DNA from: CAZQVA01 sp964596685
GTDB lineage: Bacteria; Chlamydiota; Chlamydiia; Chlamydiales; VFKH01
NCBI GenBank assembly: GCA_964596685.1
Contig: CAZQVA010000006.1
Span: forward strand, 24,917-88,916
Direction: 5' to 3'
Length of the DNA: 64,000 nt
Shown: piece after piece, positions 17,991 to 26,796 of the stretch
Numbering within the stretch: the stretch's first letter is position 1
Layout of the letters: each line of letters begins with the position of its first letter
Notes under the pieces: model-generated
What the model was told of the DNA's origin: nothing
Seen by the model: the letters and a program-made list of their open reading frames with translations, nothing else
Database searches by the model: none
Translations under genes and position numbers: made by a program

Positions 17991-18115
17991 ATCAGGAAAA
18001 AAGAGGTGGCCTTAGCATAACAAAGGCCCTACCAATAGATATAGGACAAGGCAGAGCCCTTGAGAGTAAAAGAGAACGCCAAAAAAAGAAACATGTAGAA
18101 CCAAAGGAGGACACC

Positions 18116-18190
18116 ATGCAGAAACAAGAACAACCCATACATTTTGGATGCGCAAATGGATCTATCCCAATCTTTCCCTGGACCCAATGA
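18116..18190 (+). CDS. Possible 24-aa peptide with strong Shine-Dalgarno
   Basis: ATG at 18116 sits 6 bases after AAAGGAGG (18103-18110), the best Shine-Dalgarno in the neighbourhood. The peptide begins MQKQEQPIHFG and ends in IFPWTQ. No relatives known to me. It could equally be a chance match or a gene remnant. Confidence 0.2.
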   Translation: MQKQEQPIHFGCANGSIPIFPWTQ

Positions 18191-18265
18191 TCGTGGCTAA
18201 CGGGTAAAAAAGAGCAGGGCCTGAAGTGTAAGAGGTGATCCATAAGTGGGGCACAAAAAAAGCGC

Positions 18266-18295
18266 TTGCAAATTTGCAGAAGGGTTTGTTATGAT
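18266..18295 (+). promoter_or_regulatory. Promoter of tRNA-His
   Basis: TTGCAA (18266-18271), 18 bases, TATGAT (18290-18295), about 50 bases upstream of the mature tRNA. Both hexamers are close to consensus for the chlamydial main sigma factor. Confidence 0.5.
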
Positions 18296-18345
18296 TAGCG
18301 CGCTTTCGTTGATTCCTTAAGGCAATCATGTGGCCCTTTCACGAT

Positions 18346-18420
18346 GGCGATCGTAGCTCAGTTGGTTAGAGCGTTGGATTGTGGTTCCAAATGTCGCGGG
18401 TTCGAATCCCGTCGATCGCC
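18346..18420 (+). tRNA. tRNA-His (GTG)
   Basis: Complete cloverleaf: acceptor GGCGATCG pairs with CGATCGCC, an 8-bp stem that includes the extra G-1 opposite C73, diagnostic of tRNA-His. D arm AGCTCAGTTGGTTAGAGC, anticodon GTG at 18381-18383 in TTGGATTGTGGTTCCAA, and T arm GCGGGTTCGAATCCCGT. CCA is not encoded. Confidence 0.97.
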
Positions 18421-18468
18421 CTCTTTTTTCTAGACAGTAAATTCCCAATTTTGTGATATTTCTTAGCC

Positions 18469-19254
18469 ATGGATCTATTACAAGCTATTTTTTTAGGCAT
18501 TCTCCAGGGAATCACTGAATTTCTACCCATTAGCTCCTCGGGTCATCTTAAGCTTGCACAAGCCTTGATGGGACTTGACAATCTAGACCAGTATGTCATC
18601 TTTGATCTGGTGTGTCATGCGGGTACTCTATGCGCGATTTGCTGGATTATGTTCAAAGAAATTCGCTCTCTTTTTACTACGGAGCGCACCCTTTTGGGAA
18701 TGCTCTTTATTGGATTGCTGCCCCTTTTTCCCCTTTATTTTATTCTTAAGCAAATCGAAGCTGTTTATGCTCTTCCAGAGTATTTGGGGTTCTTCTTTTT
18801 AATCACAGCTACACTTCTTTATACCGCTGAATGCGTCGCTCCACGCCAATTAGCCACTGCAACACCCTCTGTGGTTAAATACTCTTTTAAAGACGCTTTC
18901 TATATCGGTTGCGCACAAGCCGCGGCAATCTTTCCAGCCATCTCTCGCAGCGGCGCAACCATTGCTACAGCACGCTTAAGAGGATGGTCCCACAGCCAGG
19001 CTGCTCGCTTTTCCTTTCTCCTCGCTATTCCTACAATTTTAGGTGGTATTGCCGTAAAAACCCTTCAAATTGCTACGGGAAAAGCCAGCGTAGGCGCACT
19101 TGAACCTGCTGCTCTATTAGCCGGAGGCCTCACCTCCTTTCTCATCGGAGCATTGGTTTTAAAAGTATTTCTTAAATTACTTTCTAAACTATCCTTAAAA
19201 CCATTTGCCTATTATTGTGCCTTTTTGGGTATAGTAGCATTGCTACTACTTTAA
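18469..19254 (+). CDS. uppP: Undecaprenyl-diphosphatase UppP/BacA
   Basis: 261 residues, integral membrane, usual length. It recycles undecaprenyl pyrophosphate to the monophosphate carrier used for peptidoglycan and other envelope glycans. Both conserved catalytic motifs are present: GITEFLPISSSGHL (~15-28), and PAISRSGATIATARL (~160) with its Ser-Arg-Ser-Gly. Several membrane spans are obvious (e.g. LLGMLFIGLLPLFPLYFIL, FLGIVALLLL). It lies 48 bases after tRNA-His and 10 bases before ftsK, so the two genes are probably co-transcribed. Confidence 0.95.
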   Translation: MDLLQAIFLGILQGITEFLPISSSGHLKLAQALMGLDNLDQYVIFDLVCHAGTLCAICWIMFKEIRSLFTTERTLLGMLFIGLLPLFPLYFILKQIEAVYALPEYLGFFFLITATLLYTAECVAPRQLATATPSVVKYSFKDAFYIGCAQAAAIFPAISRSGATIATARLRGWSHSQAARFSFLLAIPTILGGIAVKTLQIATGKASVGALEPAALLAGGLTSFLIGALVLKVFLKLLSKLSLKPFAYYCAFLGIVALLLL

Positions 19255-19264
19255 TCCCGATTTT

Positions 19265-21553
19265 ATGGCTCCGCAAAAAAAAACACAGGCACGCGCCCGT
19301 TCAAAGTCTTTTTCCCTACCTCTAGAGTTGAAGGGGATTGCTATCATCACCCTTTCCTCACTGCTGCTTTTAAGCCTCGTCTCTTTTAACCAGCAATTGG
19401 TCTCTCACAATTGGCTAGGACTTATTGGCCATTGGCTAGCCCTGTCGATGAATTATCTTTTTGGATTAACAAGCTTCTTTGTTGCGGGATTACTATTGTG
19501 GGAAGGTATTCAAGCGATGCGCGGCAAAACACACCGTCATCCTTATGTTCATCTTTTTTATTGCGCGCTTTTTATCATCAGCAGCTGTTTTTTGCTCAAT
19601 GTTTTCGCAGAGGAGTTTTCTTCCCTAGCGCAATACTTGAAACGCTTTTCTATCACTCAAAGCGCCCAGCTTATGAACTACACAAAATTGCGTTATAATT
19701 TGGGAGGAATACCGGCTTATTACATCTACCGCGATCTACCTTATCTCAACCTACAAATACTCTTAAGTCCCATTGGAACCACATTAGTTTTTTGTAGTCT
19801 TTTTACTTTAGCCACCATGCAACTGACTCAATGGCGCATACCGAAGGCTCTATGGCGCGGAATTTGTTGGTCACTACGCGCATTTTTTACAAAATGTAAG
19901 GCCCAAATTAACCGTCCAAAACCACCAAAACCTCAGCCTGTATCGCCTTTAAAAACCAACTTAAAGAGAGCTCTACCAGAAGTCCCCACCTTTTCGCATA
20001 TTGAAGAGGAAGATGTCAAACCACTCCCTAAACCTCAGCCACCCCCCTCTTCCAATAAACGTCAAGAAGCTCTCAGCGCGCAGAAACGCGTCAATGGGGA
20101 TATGAGCACCTATCAACTGCCACCCATATCTCTCTTAACGGATGCGAAGCGCTCTGACCAAGCGATGATGAAAAAAGATCTCGCTCAAATGGCCAAAGTA
20201 CTGGAAGAAACCCTTTTGAGTTTTGGTATTGAGGCAAAAGTAGGCAATATTTCCTGTGGTCCAACCATTACCTCCTTTGAAGTACATCCAGCTGTAGGCG
20301 TGAAGGTACAACGCATCAAGGCGCTAGAAAGTGACATTGCCCTCAATTTACAAGCTAAATCAATTCGTATCATCGCGCCAATTCCCGGAAAAGCGGCTGT
20401 CGGGGTAGAAGTCCCCAACTTGAAACCTCAAGAAGTTGGCTTTAAGGAGATGTTGAGCAACTATCAAAGCTCAGGGAAACAACTTACTATCCCCGTACTC
20501 ATCGGCAAAGGAGTCAGTGGAGAAGATGTTACAAATGATCTGGCAAAAATGCCTCACTGTATCATTGCTGGTGCCACTGGATCGGGAAAATCTGTCTGCA
20601 TCAATACAATCGTCATGTCTATTTTAATGACGGCGCGCCCCGATGAGATTAAATTATTGATGGTTGATCCGAAGAAAGTTGAACTGACAAGTTACACACG
20701 CTTGCCGCACTTAATTGCTCCTGTGATTACTGAACCTAATGGCGCTGCAGCAGCACTTAATTGGCTTGTCAAGGAAATGGAGCGCCGCTATGAACTCTTA
20801 AAACAAGTCGGCATGCGCAATATCATCAGTTTCAACCAACGTTCAAATGAAGATCGCAAAAAAGAAGCCGAATTGGAAATAGAAGTTCCTGCAAATCTTC
20901 CCTATATTGTAGCGATCATCGATGAGTTAGCGGATCTCATGATGGTTTCTGCCCAAGATATTGAAACTCCCATTGCGCGCATTGCTCAAATGGCACGTGC
21001 CGTAGGGATTCACCTTATTTTAGCGACACAACGCCCTTCGCGCGAGGTGATCACAGGCCTAATCAAAGCGAACTTCCCTACGCGCATCGCCTTTAAGGTT
21101 TCAAGCCGCGTCAATAGTCAAATTATTCTTGATGAGACGGGAGCTGACTGCCTTCTTGGAAATGGCGATATGCTATTTTTACCACCTGGCACATCAACGC
21201 TCATACGTGCTCAAGGGGCTTATATTCGCGATGACGACATCAATCGCGTCATTGCTTTTATCGCAAATCAAGCTCCTCCATCGTACTTAATTCCTTCCTT
21301 TGATAAGATGAGCCTAGAGGAGTTTGGAGCTTCAGCAAAGGATGCCGATAATGCCGATCCCCTCTTTTTACAAGCGTTAGAAATTGTACAGAGCACAGGA
21401 AATGCTTCGACGACCTTTCTACAGCGTAAATTAAAGATTGGTTACGCTAGAGCAGCTAGCTTGATGGATGAATTAGAGGCACAAGGTATTGTAAGCGCTC
21501 AAGAAGGCAGTCGTGCGCGGCAAGTCTATGGTGCAAATAAAAAGGACGAGTAG
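19265..21553 (+). CDS. ftsK: DNA translocase FtsK/SpoIIIE
   Basis: 762 residues. Four N-terminal membrane spans (~24-175) anchor it at the septum; a Pro/Lys-rich linker (~200-270) follows, then the RecA-like motor with Walker A GATGSGKSVCINT (~438) and Walker B region YIVAIIDELADLMM, and a C-terminal winged-helix gamma domain (from ~695, LQRKLKIGYARAASLMDELE) that reads KOPS-like sequences and activates XerD. FtsK clears the chromosome during division. The linker is short, as in other Chlamydiae. Next gene starts 5 bases downstream. Confidence 0.97.
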   Translation: MAPQKKTQARARSKSFSLPLELKGIAIITLSSLLLLSLVSFNQQLVSHNWLGLIGHWLALSMNYLFGLTSFFVAGLLLWEGIQAMRGKTHRHPYVHLFYCALFIISSCFLLNVFAEEFSSLAQYLKRFSITQSAQLMNYTKLRYNLGGIPAYYIYRDLPYLNLQILLSPIGTTLVFCSLFTLATMQLTQWRIPKALWRGICWSLRAFFTKCKAQINRPKPPKPQPVSPLKTNLKRALPEVPTFSHIEEEDVKPLPKPQPPPSSNKRQEALSAQKRVNGDMSTYQLPPISLLTDAKRSDQAMMKKDLAQMAKVLEETLLSFGIEAKVGNISCGPTITSFEVHPAVGVKVQRIKALESDIALNLQAKSIRIIAPIPGKAAVGVEVPNLKPQEVGFKEMLSNYQSSGKQLTIPVLIGKGVSGEDVTNDLAKMPHCIIAGATGSGKSVCINTIVMSILMTARPDEIKLLMVDPKKVELTSYTRLPHLIAPVITEPNGAAAALNWLVKEMERRYELLKQVGMRNIISFNQRSNEDRKKEAELEIEVPANLPYIVAIIDELADLMMVSAQDIETPIARIAQMARAVGIHLILATQRPSREVITGLIKANFPTRIAFKVSSRVNSQIILDETGADCLLGNGDMLFLPPGTSTLIRAQGAYIRDDDINRVIAFIANQAPPSYLIPSFDKMSLEEFGASAKDADNADPLFLQALEIVQSTGNASTTFLQRKLKIGYARAASLMDELEAQGIVSAQEGSRARQVYGANKKDE

Positions 21554-21558
21554 AAATT

Positions 21559-22893
21559 ATGGCAGAAAGGACGCGTAAGATTCTAGTTGCAGACCCTTCT
21601 GCCTCTATCGTCGAACTCGTCAAGAGAGCGCTGCAAGATACGGATTGCATGGTCTATTCCGCAGCCAACGGCCAAGAGTGCATCGATAAAATCGCACAAA
21701 TTGAACCTGATCTCATCATTGTTGAGTTAACTCTTTCTCTTGTCTACGGCATAGAAATTCTGCGCCGTTTGAGACAAAATCCAGCGACCTCTAGCACCGG
21801 TGTCGTCATCTCTACCTGGCGCGCAGTACAACAAGACTATCAAATGGCAATGGAAAATGGTGCAAGCTATTACCTTTTGAAGCCTTTCTCTGAAAACACC
21901 ATTCAGCGCATCGTTACACGTTTTTATGAAGGCACCCTTAAGCCCGCCCCCTTTCCTCTTGCTGGCATTCGTCCATTACCTGAAGCTGACTACTACAATC
22001 CTACTGTAGGCGCACCCGAGCGCTATATACGCTTTTGGGGAACGCGCGGTTCCATTCCCGTAGCGGGTCAAGAATACCTCATTTATGGAGGTAATACAGC
22101 TTGCTTAGAAGTGTGTGACGGAGAACATCTTGTCATTATTGATGCCGGTAGTGGGATACGCTCTCTTGGACAGCAAGTTCTAAAATCTACTTATCGAGAA
22201 ATCCATCTCATTATTGGGCACACCCATTGGGATCATATTTTAGGTTTTCCCTTCTTTAGTCCCGTTTATTCTGCGCGTTATGATGTCCACATCTACGCAG
22301 CGAAGGGTTTTGACAAAAATGTCTCCGAGCTTTTCAAGGGAATGCTTGATAGAGACTATTTTCCTGTTAAACTAGAGGAGATGCAAGCGCGTTTTATTTT
22401 TCACGACCTTGTCGATAATGAACCCGTTACTATTGGGAAAATTGAAATTGCTTATGCCTATGCGTCTCATCCTGGCGCTACGCTATGTTTTAAAATCAAA
22501 GTCGCCGACAAAACAATTGGGTATGCGACAGACAATGAGGTCCTTACGGGTTATCATGGCGATCCAAACCTCATTGATTTTTACCATCCTTTACTCTTTT
22601 CTACTCGCAATCTAATTGAATTTTTTCAAGGATGCGATATCCTCATTCACGAAGCGCAATATTTCCCCTTAGAATACCGCTATAAAGTTGGCTGGGGACA
22701 TTCCTCCGTCTCCAATGCAACTGTCTTTGTCAAACATACAAAAGCGAAAGAATGGATCGTTACCCATCACGACCCTGAACATACGGATCAAGTGCTAAGA
22801 GAAAAGCTCCTTCTTCACAAGAAGGTGCTTGAAGAGTGCCATTGTGACTGCACTGTAGACATCGCTTACGATGGACAGATCATTCCTCTCTAA
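21559..22893 (+). CDS. Receiver domain fused to metallo-beta-lactamase domain
   Basis: 444 residues. Residues 1-125 form a CheY-like receiver (RKILVADPSASIVELVKRAL ... YLLKPFS with the conserved Lys), but the phosphoacceptor position after PDLII reads V-E-L, so Asp is replaced by Glu (residue 56), a change that often mimics phosphorylation. Residues ~155-444 are a metallo-beta-lactamase fold starting at FWGTRGSIPV with the metal motif HTHWDH (~222-227), a later Asp in GYATDNEV and a His near the end (VTHHDPEHTD). It resembles phosphodiesterase-type or PhnP-like MBL enzymes. Substrate unknown. It is 5 bases after ftsK, so it may share its operon. I have not seen this fusion assigned a function. 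Confidence 0.85.
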   Translation: MAERTRKILVADPSASIVELVKRALQDTDCMVYSAANGQECIDKIAQIEPDLIIVELTLSLVYGIEILRRLRQNPATSSTGVVISTWRAVQQDYQMAMENGASYYLLKPFSENTIQRIVTRFYEGTLKPAPFPLAGIRPLPEADYYNPTVGAPERYIRFWGTRGSIPVAGQEYLIYGGNTACLEVCDGEHLVIIDAGSGIRSLGQQVLKSTYREIHLIIGHTHWDHILGFPFFSPVYSARYDVHIYAAKGFDKNVSELFKGMLDRDYFPVKLEEMQARFIFHDLVDNEPVTIGKIEIAYAYASHPGATLCFKIKVADKTIGYATDNEVLTGYHGDPNLIDFYHPLLFSTRNLIEFFQGCDILIHEAQYFPLEYRYKVGWGHSSVSNATVFVKHTKAKEWIVTHHDPEHTDQVLREKLLLHKKVLEECHCDCTVDIAYDGQIIPL

Positions 22894-22978
22894 AGTCCAG
22901 CTTTAAAACACTACTCTTCGAAAGAAGGCTAGTACCTCCTCAAGGAGCTCTCGCCCCTTAAGGAGTTAAAAGAAAAAA

Positions 22979-23329
22979 TTATTTAACAGACTTTTTGGAA
23001 GTTTGCTTAATCTTTGTTTTAGCAGCAGTTTTGGCAGAAGGATCCTTTTTCTGGTTATCTTTTTTATCCTTTTTGCCCTCATTCTCTAGCATTTCAAACT
23101 CTTCTTCTTGGCCAAGCTGATCGTCATCAAAGGGAATGGCATAGATATCTGTTTGATCGCCCTCGGTGAAACTCTGCAAAACAACATCTTTGTCGGCATC
23201 AGGGCCTGCATTAAAATCAGGACCTGTTGGCGTCTGGTTTGTAGTTTTTGGTGTTTTGGTAGGCGCTGTATCTGCATGGAGAAGCGCACTTGTCATGACT
23301 GACATTGCAAGAAGAATAGCCAATTTCAT
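22979..23329 (-). CDS. Small exported acidic/basic protein
   Basis: 116 residues. A signal peptide (MKLAILLAMSVMTSALLHAD, cut probably after A-L-L-H-A) is followed by a Pro/Thr linker, an acidic middle (IPFDDDQLGQEEEFEMLENE) and a strongly Lys-rich tail (KKDKKDNQKKD... KIKQTSKKSVK). The low-complexity charge pattern suggests a periplasmic or surface protein that binds nucleic acid or anionic polymers, but nothing confirms this. It is convergent with the receiver-MBL gene. No homologue recognised. Confidence 0.6.
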   Translation of the reverse strand: MKLAILLAMSVMTSALLHADTAPTKTPKTTNQTPTGPDFNAGPDADKDVVLQSFTEGDQTDIYAIPFDDDQLGQEEEFEMLENEGKKDKKDNQKKDPSAKTAAKTKIKQTSKKSVK

Positions 23330-23486
23330 ACTTATCCTTTATCGAATAGATCAAAGACACTACTCTGTAGCAGAGATCGAATTTTACCGTCAATCGATTT
23401 TTACACGGGATTTTTACATAGGTCACTTTTAGCACTTGCCAATTTTTAAGTGTTTTGTTAATTATTGATGTAGAAGATACCTTGAA

Positions 23487-23630
23487 ATGGTTGTGCGACA
23501 AAATACCTATGCGTATCAAACTCTGATTAACTCACTTACTTTGGCTCAACAGAGAGCATTACGCCTGGCAGCAAAGGATGAAAAAACTAAGGACTCATAT
23601 TCTTCTAACACCCACTCCGGTCTCCATTAA
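23487..23630 (+). pseudogene. Remnant fused into MITE, ATPase C-terminus-like
   Basis: 47 codons: the first ~30 residues (MVVRQNTYAYQTLINSLTLA, then QQRALRLAAKDEK) look like natural protein and recall the helical end of AAA-type ATPases (Tyr-Gln-x-Leu...Leu-Thr-x-x-Gln). The remaining codons come from MITE sequence. The frame is closed by a TGA 19 bases before the ATG. I take it as a leftover of a gene truncated by the MITE. Confidence 0.3.
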
Positions 23631-23858
23631 TTCTCATTCAAGATAAGGTGTAACGGCTTATACCCCCTCTGTGTGCTCTGTGGGCTCTGTGGTTAAAAAA
23701 ATTAACATAAGTTTTAAATAAAAAATTTTACCACAGAGTCCACAGAGCACACAGAGAGGGAAAATAAGGTTTTTTTGGCAGAAGGTGGTCTGGTGAATCC
23801 TTAAGAAAAGCTTCCATTCCTGCTCTAATATAGTTAACTAACACTTTGAATTACACCC
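23574..23858. mobile_element. MITE copy C, left end lost
   Basis: Matches copy A from AAGGATGAAAAAACTA onward, with intact central arms (CTCTGTGTGCTCTGTGGGCT and complement) and an intact right end AACACTTTGAATTACACCC. The left ~20-bp terminal repeat is missing, so the target duplication cannot be seen. Confidence 0.85.
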
Positions 23859-23940
23859 CTCCTTAAGTTTTTATCTGTACGGTAACTCGCTCTTCCATTA
23901 TACTCTTTTAGCGGTCATGTGGGTAAATTTTATCTCATGT

Positions 23941-24026
23941 GGAAGAGTGGCAGAGTGGCCGAATGCATCTGTTTCGAAAACAGAAGTCGGGGTAACCCGA
24001 CCGGGGGTTCGAATCCCTCCTCTTCC
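23941..24026 (+). tRNA. tRNA-Ser (CGA)
   Basis: Class II tRNA with a long variable arm: acceptor GGAAGAG/CTCTTCC, D arm GTGGCCGAATGC, anticodon loop CTGTTTCGAAAACAG with CGA at 23975-23977, variable stem GTCGGGGTAACCCGAC and T arm GGGGGTTCGAATCCC. CCA not encoded. Its last base is 1 base before the kdsB start codon. Confidence 0.95.
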
Positions 24027-24027
24027 G

Positions 24028-24801
24028 ATGTTATCTTCCATTGCAATTATTCCAGCTCGCTATGCGAGCACACGTTTTCCTGGCAAACCTCTTGTAAAGT
24101 TTGCAGGCAAATCATTGATTCAGCACGTCTTTGAGAGTGCTAAGCGCTCCCCTCTCTTAACAGAAGTTGTCATTGCAACCGATGATAGGCGTATCTTTGA
24201 ACATGTCCAAGCGTTTGGAGCCCCGGTGGTAATGACTTCTGCTACCTGCAAAAACGGAACAGAACGTATTGCGGAAGTCATCGAAAGCAATGAAATTTAT
24301 CAAAATTACGACTGTGTCTTTAATTTGCAAGGCGATGAGCCTGGTTTTAATCCAGCCATGATTGAAGCCATGCTAACTGCATTAGAAGAGAGCCCTGACT
24401 GTGTCATGTCGACACCCATATGCTTTGCTGGACGAGATGCTACATCCACAGCACGCGTAAAATGTACTTTCGATCTTATGGGTCGCGCACTGTACTTCAG
24501 CAGAGCGCTAATCCCCCATAATAAAGAAGGTGCATGGGATGAAGCAATCGAGTATTATCTTCATGTAGGACTATATTGCTATCGCATGGACTTTTTGCGC
24601 CTTTATAAGACACTGGCCCCTACACCTTTAAGCCTTTGTGAAGACTTAGAACAACTAAAAGTACTGGAACATGGATTTCGCATTAAAGTAGTGCCCATTC
24701 CTCAAGAATGGCACCTTGGCGGGGTTGATCTTCCCTCAGACATTCAACGCATGGAAACTTTGTTATGCAAGCAAAATATATCTTCATCACTGGAGGCGTA
24801 G
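24028..24801 (+). CDS. kdsB: CMP-Kdo synthetase
   Basis: 257 residues. It makes CMP-Kdo, the activated sugar for the LPS inner core, in the cytoplasm. The family signature is at the N-terminus ([17 protein letters not shown], residues 5-21), with LQGDEP (~97-102) and the C-terminal [13 protein letters not shown] 24028 is the family start and lies 1 base after the tRNA-Ser gene, so the usual Shine-Dalgarno would have to be within the tRNA sequence; the ORF itself extends through the tRNA. It overlaps pyrG by 37 bases. Order kdsB-pyrG-yqgF is conserved in Chlamydia. Confidence 0.95.
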   Translation: MLSSIAIIPARYASTRFPGKPLVKFAGKSLIQHVFESAKRSPLLTEVVIATDDRRIFEHVQAFGAPVVMTSATCKNGTERIAEVIESNEIYQNYDCVFNLQGDEPGFNPAMIEAMLTALEESPDCVMSTPICFAGRDATSTARVKCTFDLMGRALYFSRALIPHNKEGAWDEAIEYYLHVGLYCYRMDFLRLYKTLAPTPLSLCEDLEQLKVLEHGFRIKVVPIPQEWHLGGVDLPSDIQRMETLLCKQNISSSLEA

Positions 24802-26384
24802 TCTCCTCTTTAGGTAAAGGGCTCACCTCTGCCGCTCTTGCTATGTTGCTCGAAAGACAGCACTTAAAAGTAGCTATGCTCAAATTCGACCCCTACTTGA
24901 ATGTTGACCCTGGCACCATGAGCCCCTACCAACACGGAGAGGTTTATGTCACTGATGATGGAGCAGAAACGGATTTGGACTTGGGCCATTATTACCGTTA
25001 TACGAACTCACCCCTTTCCAAACTCTCAAATGCAACCTCTGGGCAGATTTACGATACGGTTATTAAGCGCGAACGTCACGGCGATTATTTAGGAAAAACT
25101 GTGCAAGTGATTCCTCACATTACTGACGAAATTAAGCAACGCATTTTGAACTGTACACGTCAGGAACCGGGCGTTGACGTTGTGCTCGTGGAGATTGGTG
25201 GTACTGTTGGAGACATCGAATCCTTGCCATTCTTCGAGGCTATTCGCCAATTTCGTTATGAGCGTCCTTCCCAATGTATTAACGTCCATTTAACTTACGT
25301 CCCCTACCTAAAAGCTGCTGGAGAAGTTAAAACAAAGCCTACTCAACAATCCGTACAGATCTTACGTGAAATTGGCATCATGCCCGATCTCCTTTTATGT
25401 CGCACAGAGACTAGTTTAAGCAGTGAATTGCTTGAAAAGATCAGCCTCTTCTGCAGTGTCCCTAGAGAGGCCGTTTTCGAAGAAGTCGACGTCGCTCACA
25501 GCATTTACGAGGTGCCACTCGAGCTGCAAGCACAAGGTGTGGATCGCAAAATCTGTTCTCTATTACAGTTACCTTTCGAGCCTGTAGAGCTTACAGACTG
25601 GAAAAAGATTGTCGACACCATTCGCCAACCCCAAGGTAGTGTTGAAATTGCTCTTGTCGGTAAATATGTTCAGCATAAAGACGCCTATAAATCTGTATGC
25701 GAAGCTCTGCATCATGCAGGTCTTGCATGGGGCATCCAAGTAGAAATTGTTCCAGTCGAGTCTGATAAACTTTCCCGCGGTGAGATCGAAGAGACACTCA
25801 GCCATGTGGATGGGATCCTTGTTCCCGGTGGCTTTGGCGATCGAGGTTGGGAAGGGAAAATTCGCACGGCACAATACTGTCGCGAATATAAAGTCCCTTA
25901 TTTTGGAATTTGCCTCGGCATGCAAGTGATGACGGTAGAATTCGCCCGCCATGTGCTCGGTCTCAAAGGCGCTAATTCAACAGAGATGGATCCAGAAACA
26001 CCCCATCCCGTCATCTCCCTTTTGAGCGAACAAAGACATATTAAAGCTCTTGGCGGGACCATGCGTCTCGGCGCCTATCTGTGTCAATTAAAATCAGACT
26101 CTAAAGCATTTGAAGCCTATGGACAAAATACGATCAGTGAGCGTCATCGCCATCGCTATGAAGTGAATAACCACTACAAACAGGCGCTGGAAGTCGCTGG
26201 TTTAAATATCGCTGGCATCTGGGAAGAAGGGCAACTGTGTGAGATCACTGAAGTGGCAAGCCACCCATGGATGGTTGGCGTACAATTCCATCCCGAATTC
26301 AAATCAAAACCGACAGCTCCACACCCACTTTTCTATCGTTTTATTGAAGCAGCAATCAAACATAAGCAGCGCCACCATGGCTAG
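24765..26384 (+). CDS. pyrG: CTP synthase
   Basis: 539 residues, normal length. It aminates UTP to CTP using glutamine. The synthetase half begins [17 protein letters not shown] and contains the [20 protein letters not shown] loop (~40-60); the class I amidotransferase half has [12 protein letters not shown] and the nucleophile Cys in [10 protein letters not shown] (~380), with His-Glu near the end in [10 protein letters not shown]. The ATG lies inside the end of kdsB. CTP supply next to CMP-Kdo synthesis makes functional sense. Confidence 0.97.
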   Translation: MQAKYIFITGGVVSSLGKGLTSAALAMLLERQHLKVAMLKFDPYLNVDPGTMSPYQHGEVYVTDDGAETDLDLGHYYRYTNSPLSKLSNATSGQIYDTVIKRERHGDYLGKTVQVIPHITDEIKQRILNCTRQEPGVDVVLVEIGGTVGDIESLPFFEAIRQFRYERPSQCINVHLTYVPYLKAAGEVKTKPTQQSVQILREIGIMPDLLLCRTETSLSSELLEKISLFCSVPREAVFEEVDVAHSIYEVPLELQAQGVDRKICSLLQLPFEPVELTDWKKIVDTIRQPQGSVEIALVGKYVQHKDAYKSVCEALHHAGLAWGIQVEIVPVESDKLSRGEIEETLSHVDGILVPGGFGDRGWEGKIRTAQYCREYKVPYFGICLGMQVMTVEFARHVLGLKGANSTEMDPETPHPVISLLSEQRHIKALGGTMRLGAYLCQLKSDSKAFEAYGQNTISERHRHRYEVNNHYKQALEVAGLNIAGIWEEGQLCEITEVASHPWMVGVQFHPEFKSKPTAPHPLFYRFIEAAIKHKQRHHG

Positions 26385-26796
26385 AGCTGGGGCTATCGAC
26401 TGGGGGCAGGTCCGAATTGGACTTGCTCTCTCCGACGAAAGTGGCTTCTTAGCCTCCCCTCTGCCCGCTATCAAAAGAAGCGGCTCTCTTGAATCAATAG
26501 CTCTTTTTCTCAGCACATTCTTTGCTGAAAAGAATGCCAAAAAAGTTTTTATCGGTTGGCCTCTCCACCTAAATGGCAAAGAGGGTGTCTTTTGCCCTGA
26601 AATACGCCTTTTCTGTGCAGCGTGGAGCCTAGTCAGTTCTATTCCCATTGTCACGTATGACGAGAGGTTGACGACCGCGCAAGCGGAGCGCACCTTGCGC
26701 GAACAGGGCATGAGTCGTAAAAAACGCACGGGACATATTGACAGCGCTAGTGCAGTTGTGTTATTGCAGGGGATACTTGATGGGGGCAATGGATGA
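26377..26796 (+). CDS. yqgF: RNase H-fold YqgF / putative Holliday junction resolvase
   Basis: 139 residues from ATG 26377, which overlaps the pyrG stop. The YqgF motifs are present: [15 protein letters not shown] (1st Asp), [26 protein letters not shown] and a final [13 protein letters not shown] (last Asp). In most bacteria the protein is a nuclease that matures 16S rRNA 5' ends. The stop overlaps the folD ATG (ATGA at 26793-26796). Confidence 0.92.
   Translation: MARAGAIDWGQVRIGLALSDESGFLASPLPAIKRSGSLESIALFLSTFFAEKNAKKVFIGWPLHLNGKEGVFCPEIRLFCAAWSLVSSIPIVTYDERLTTAQAERTLREQGMSRKKRTGHIDSASAVVLLQGILDGGNG

Larger units (their letters stand above)
17651..18345. other. 695-bp gene-poor gap
   Basis: Holds a decayed MITE copy (17734-17990), a weak short ORF with a good ribosome-binding site (18116-18190) and the promoter of tRNA-His. 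I see no other gene; an 83-codon minus-strand ORF (17992-18243) is not convincing. Confidence 0.6.
23330..23940. other. 611-bp gap with MITE and gene remnant
   Basis: Contains a short ATPase-like remnant (23487-23630) that runs into MITE copy C (23574-23858). The rest, up to the tRNA-Ser promoter region (TATACT at 23899), shows no gene. Confidence 0.6.

Noticed and set aside
17992..18243. 83-codon minus-strand ORF
   Set aside because: Low-complexity Cys/Phe/Ser composition, no ribosome-binding site, and it lies across sequence next to a decayed MITE.
22915..22970. Possible terminator after the receiver-MBL gene
   Set aside because: The inverted sequences around CTCAAGGAG / CTTAAGGAG do not form a continuous stem.
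26304..26789. 161-codon antisense ORF to yqgF
   Set aside because: Mirror of the yqgF frame; the plus-strand gene has full family motifs and operon overlaps.
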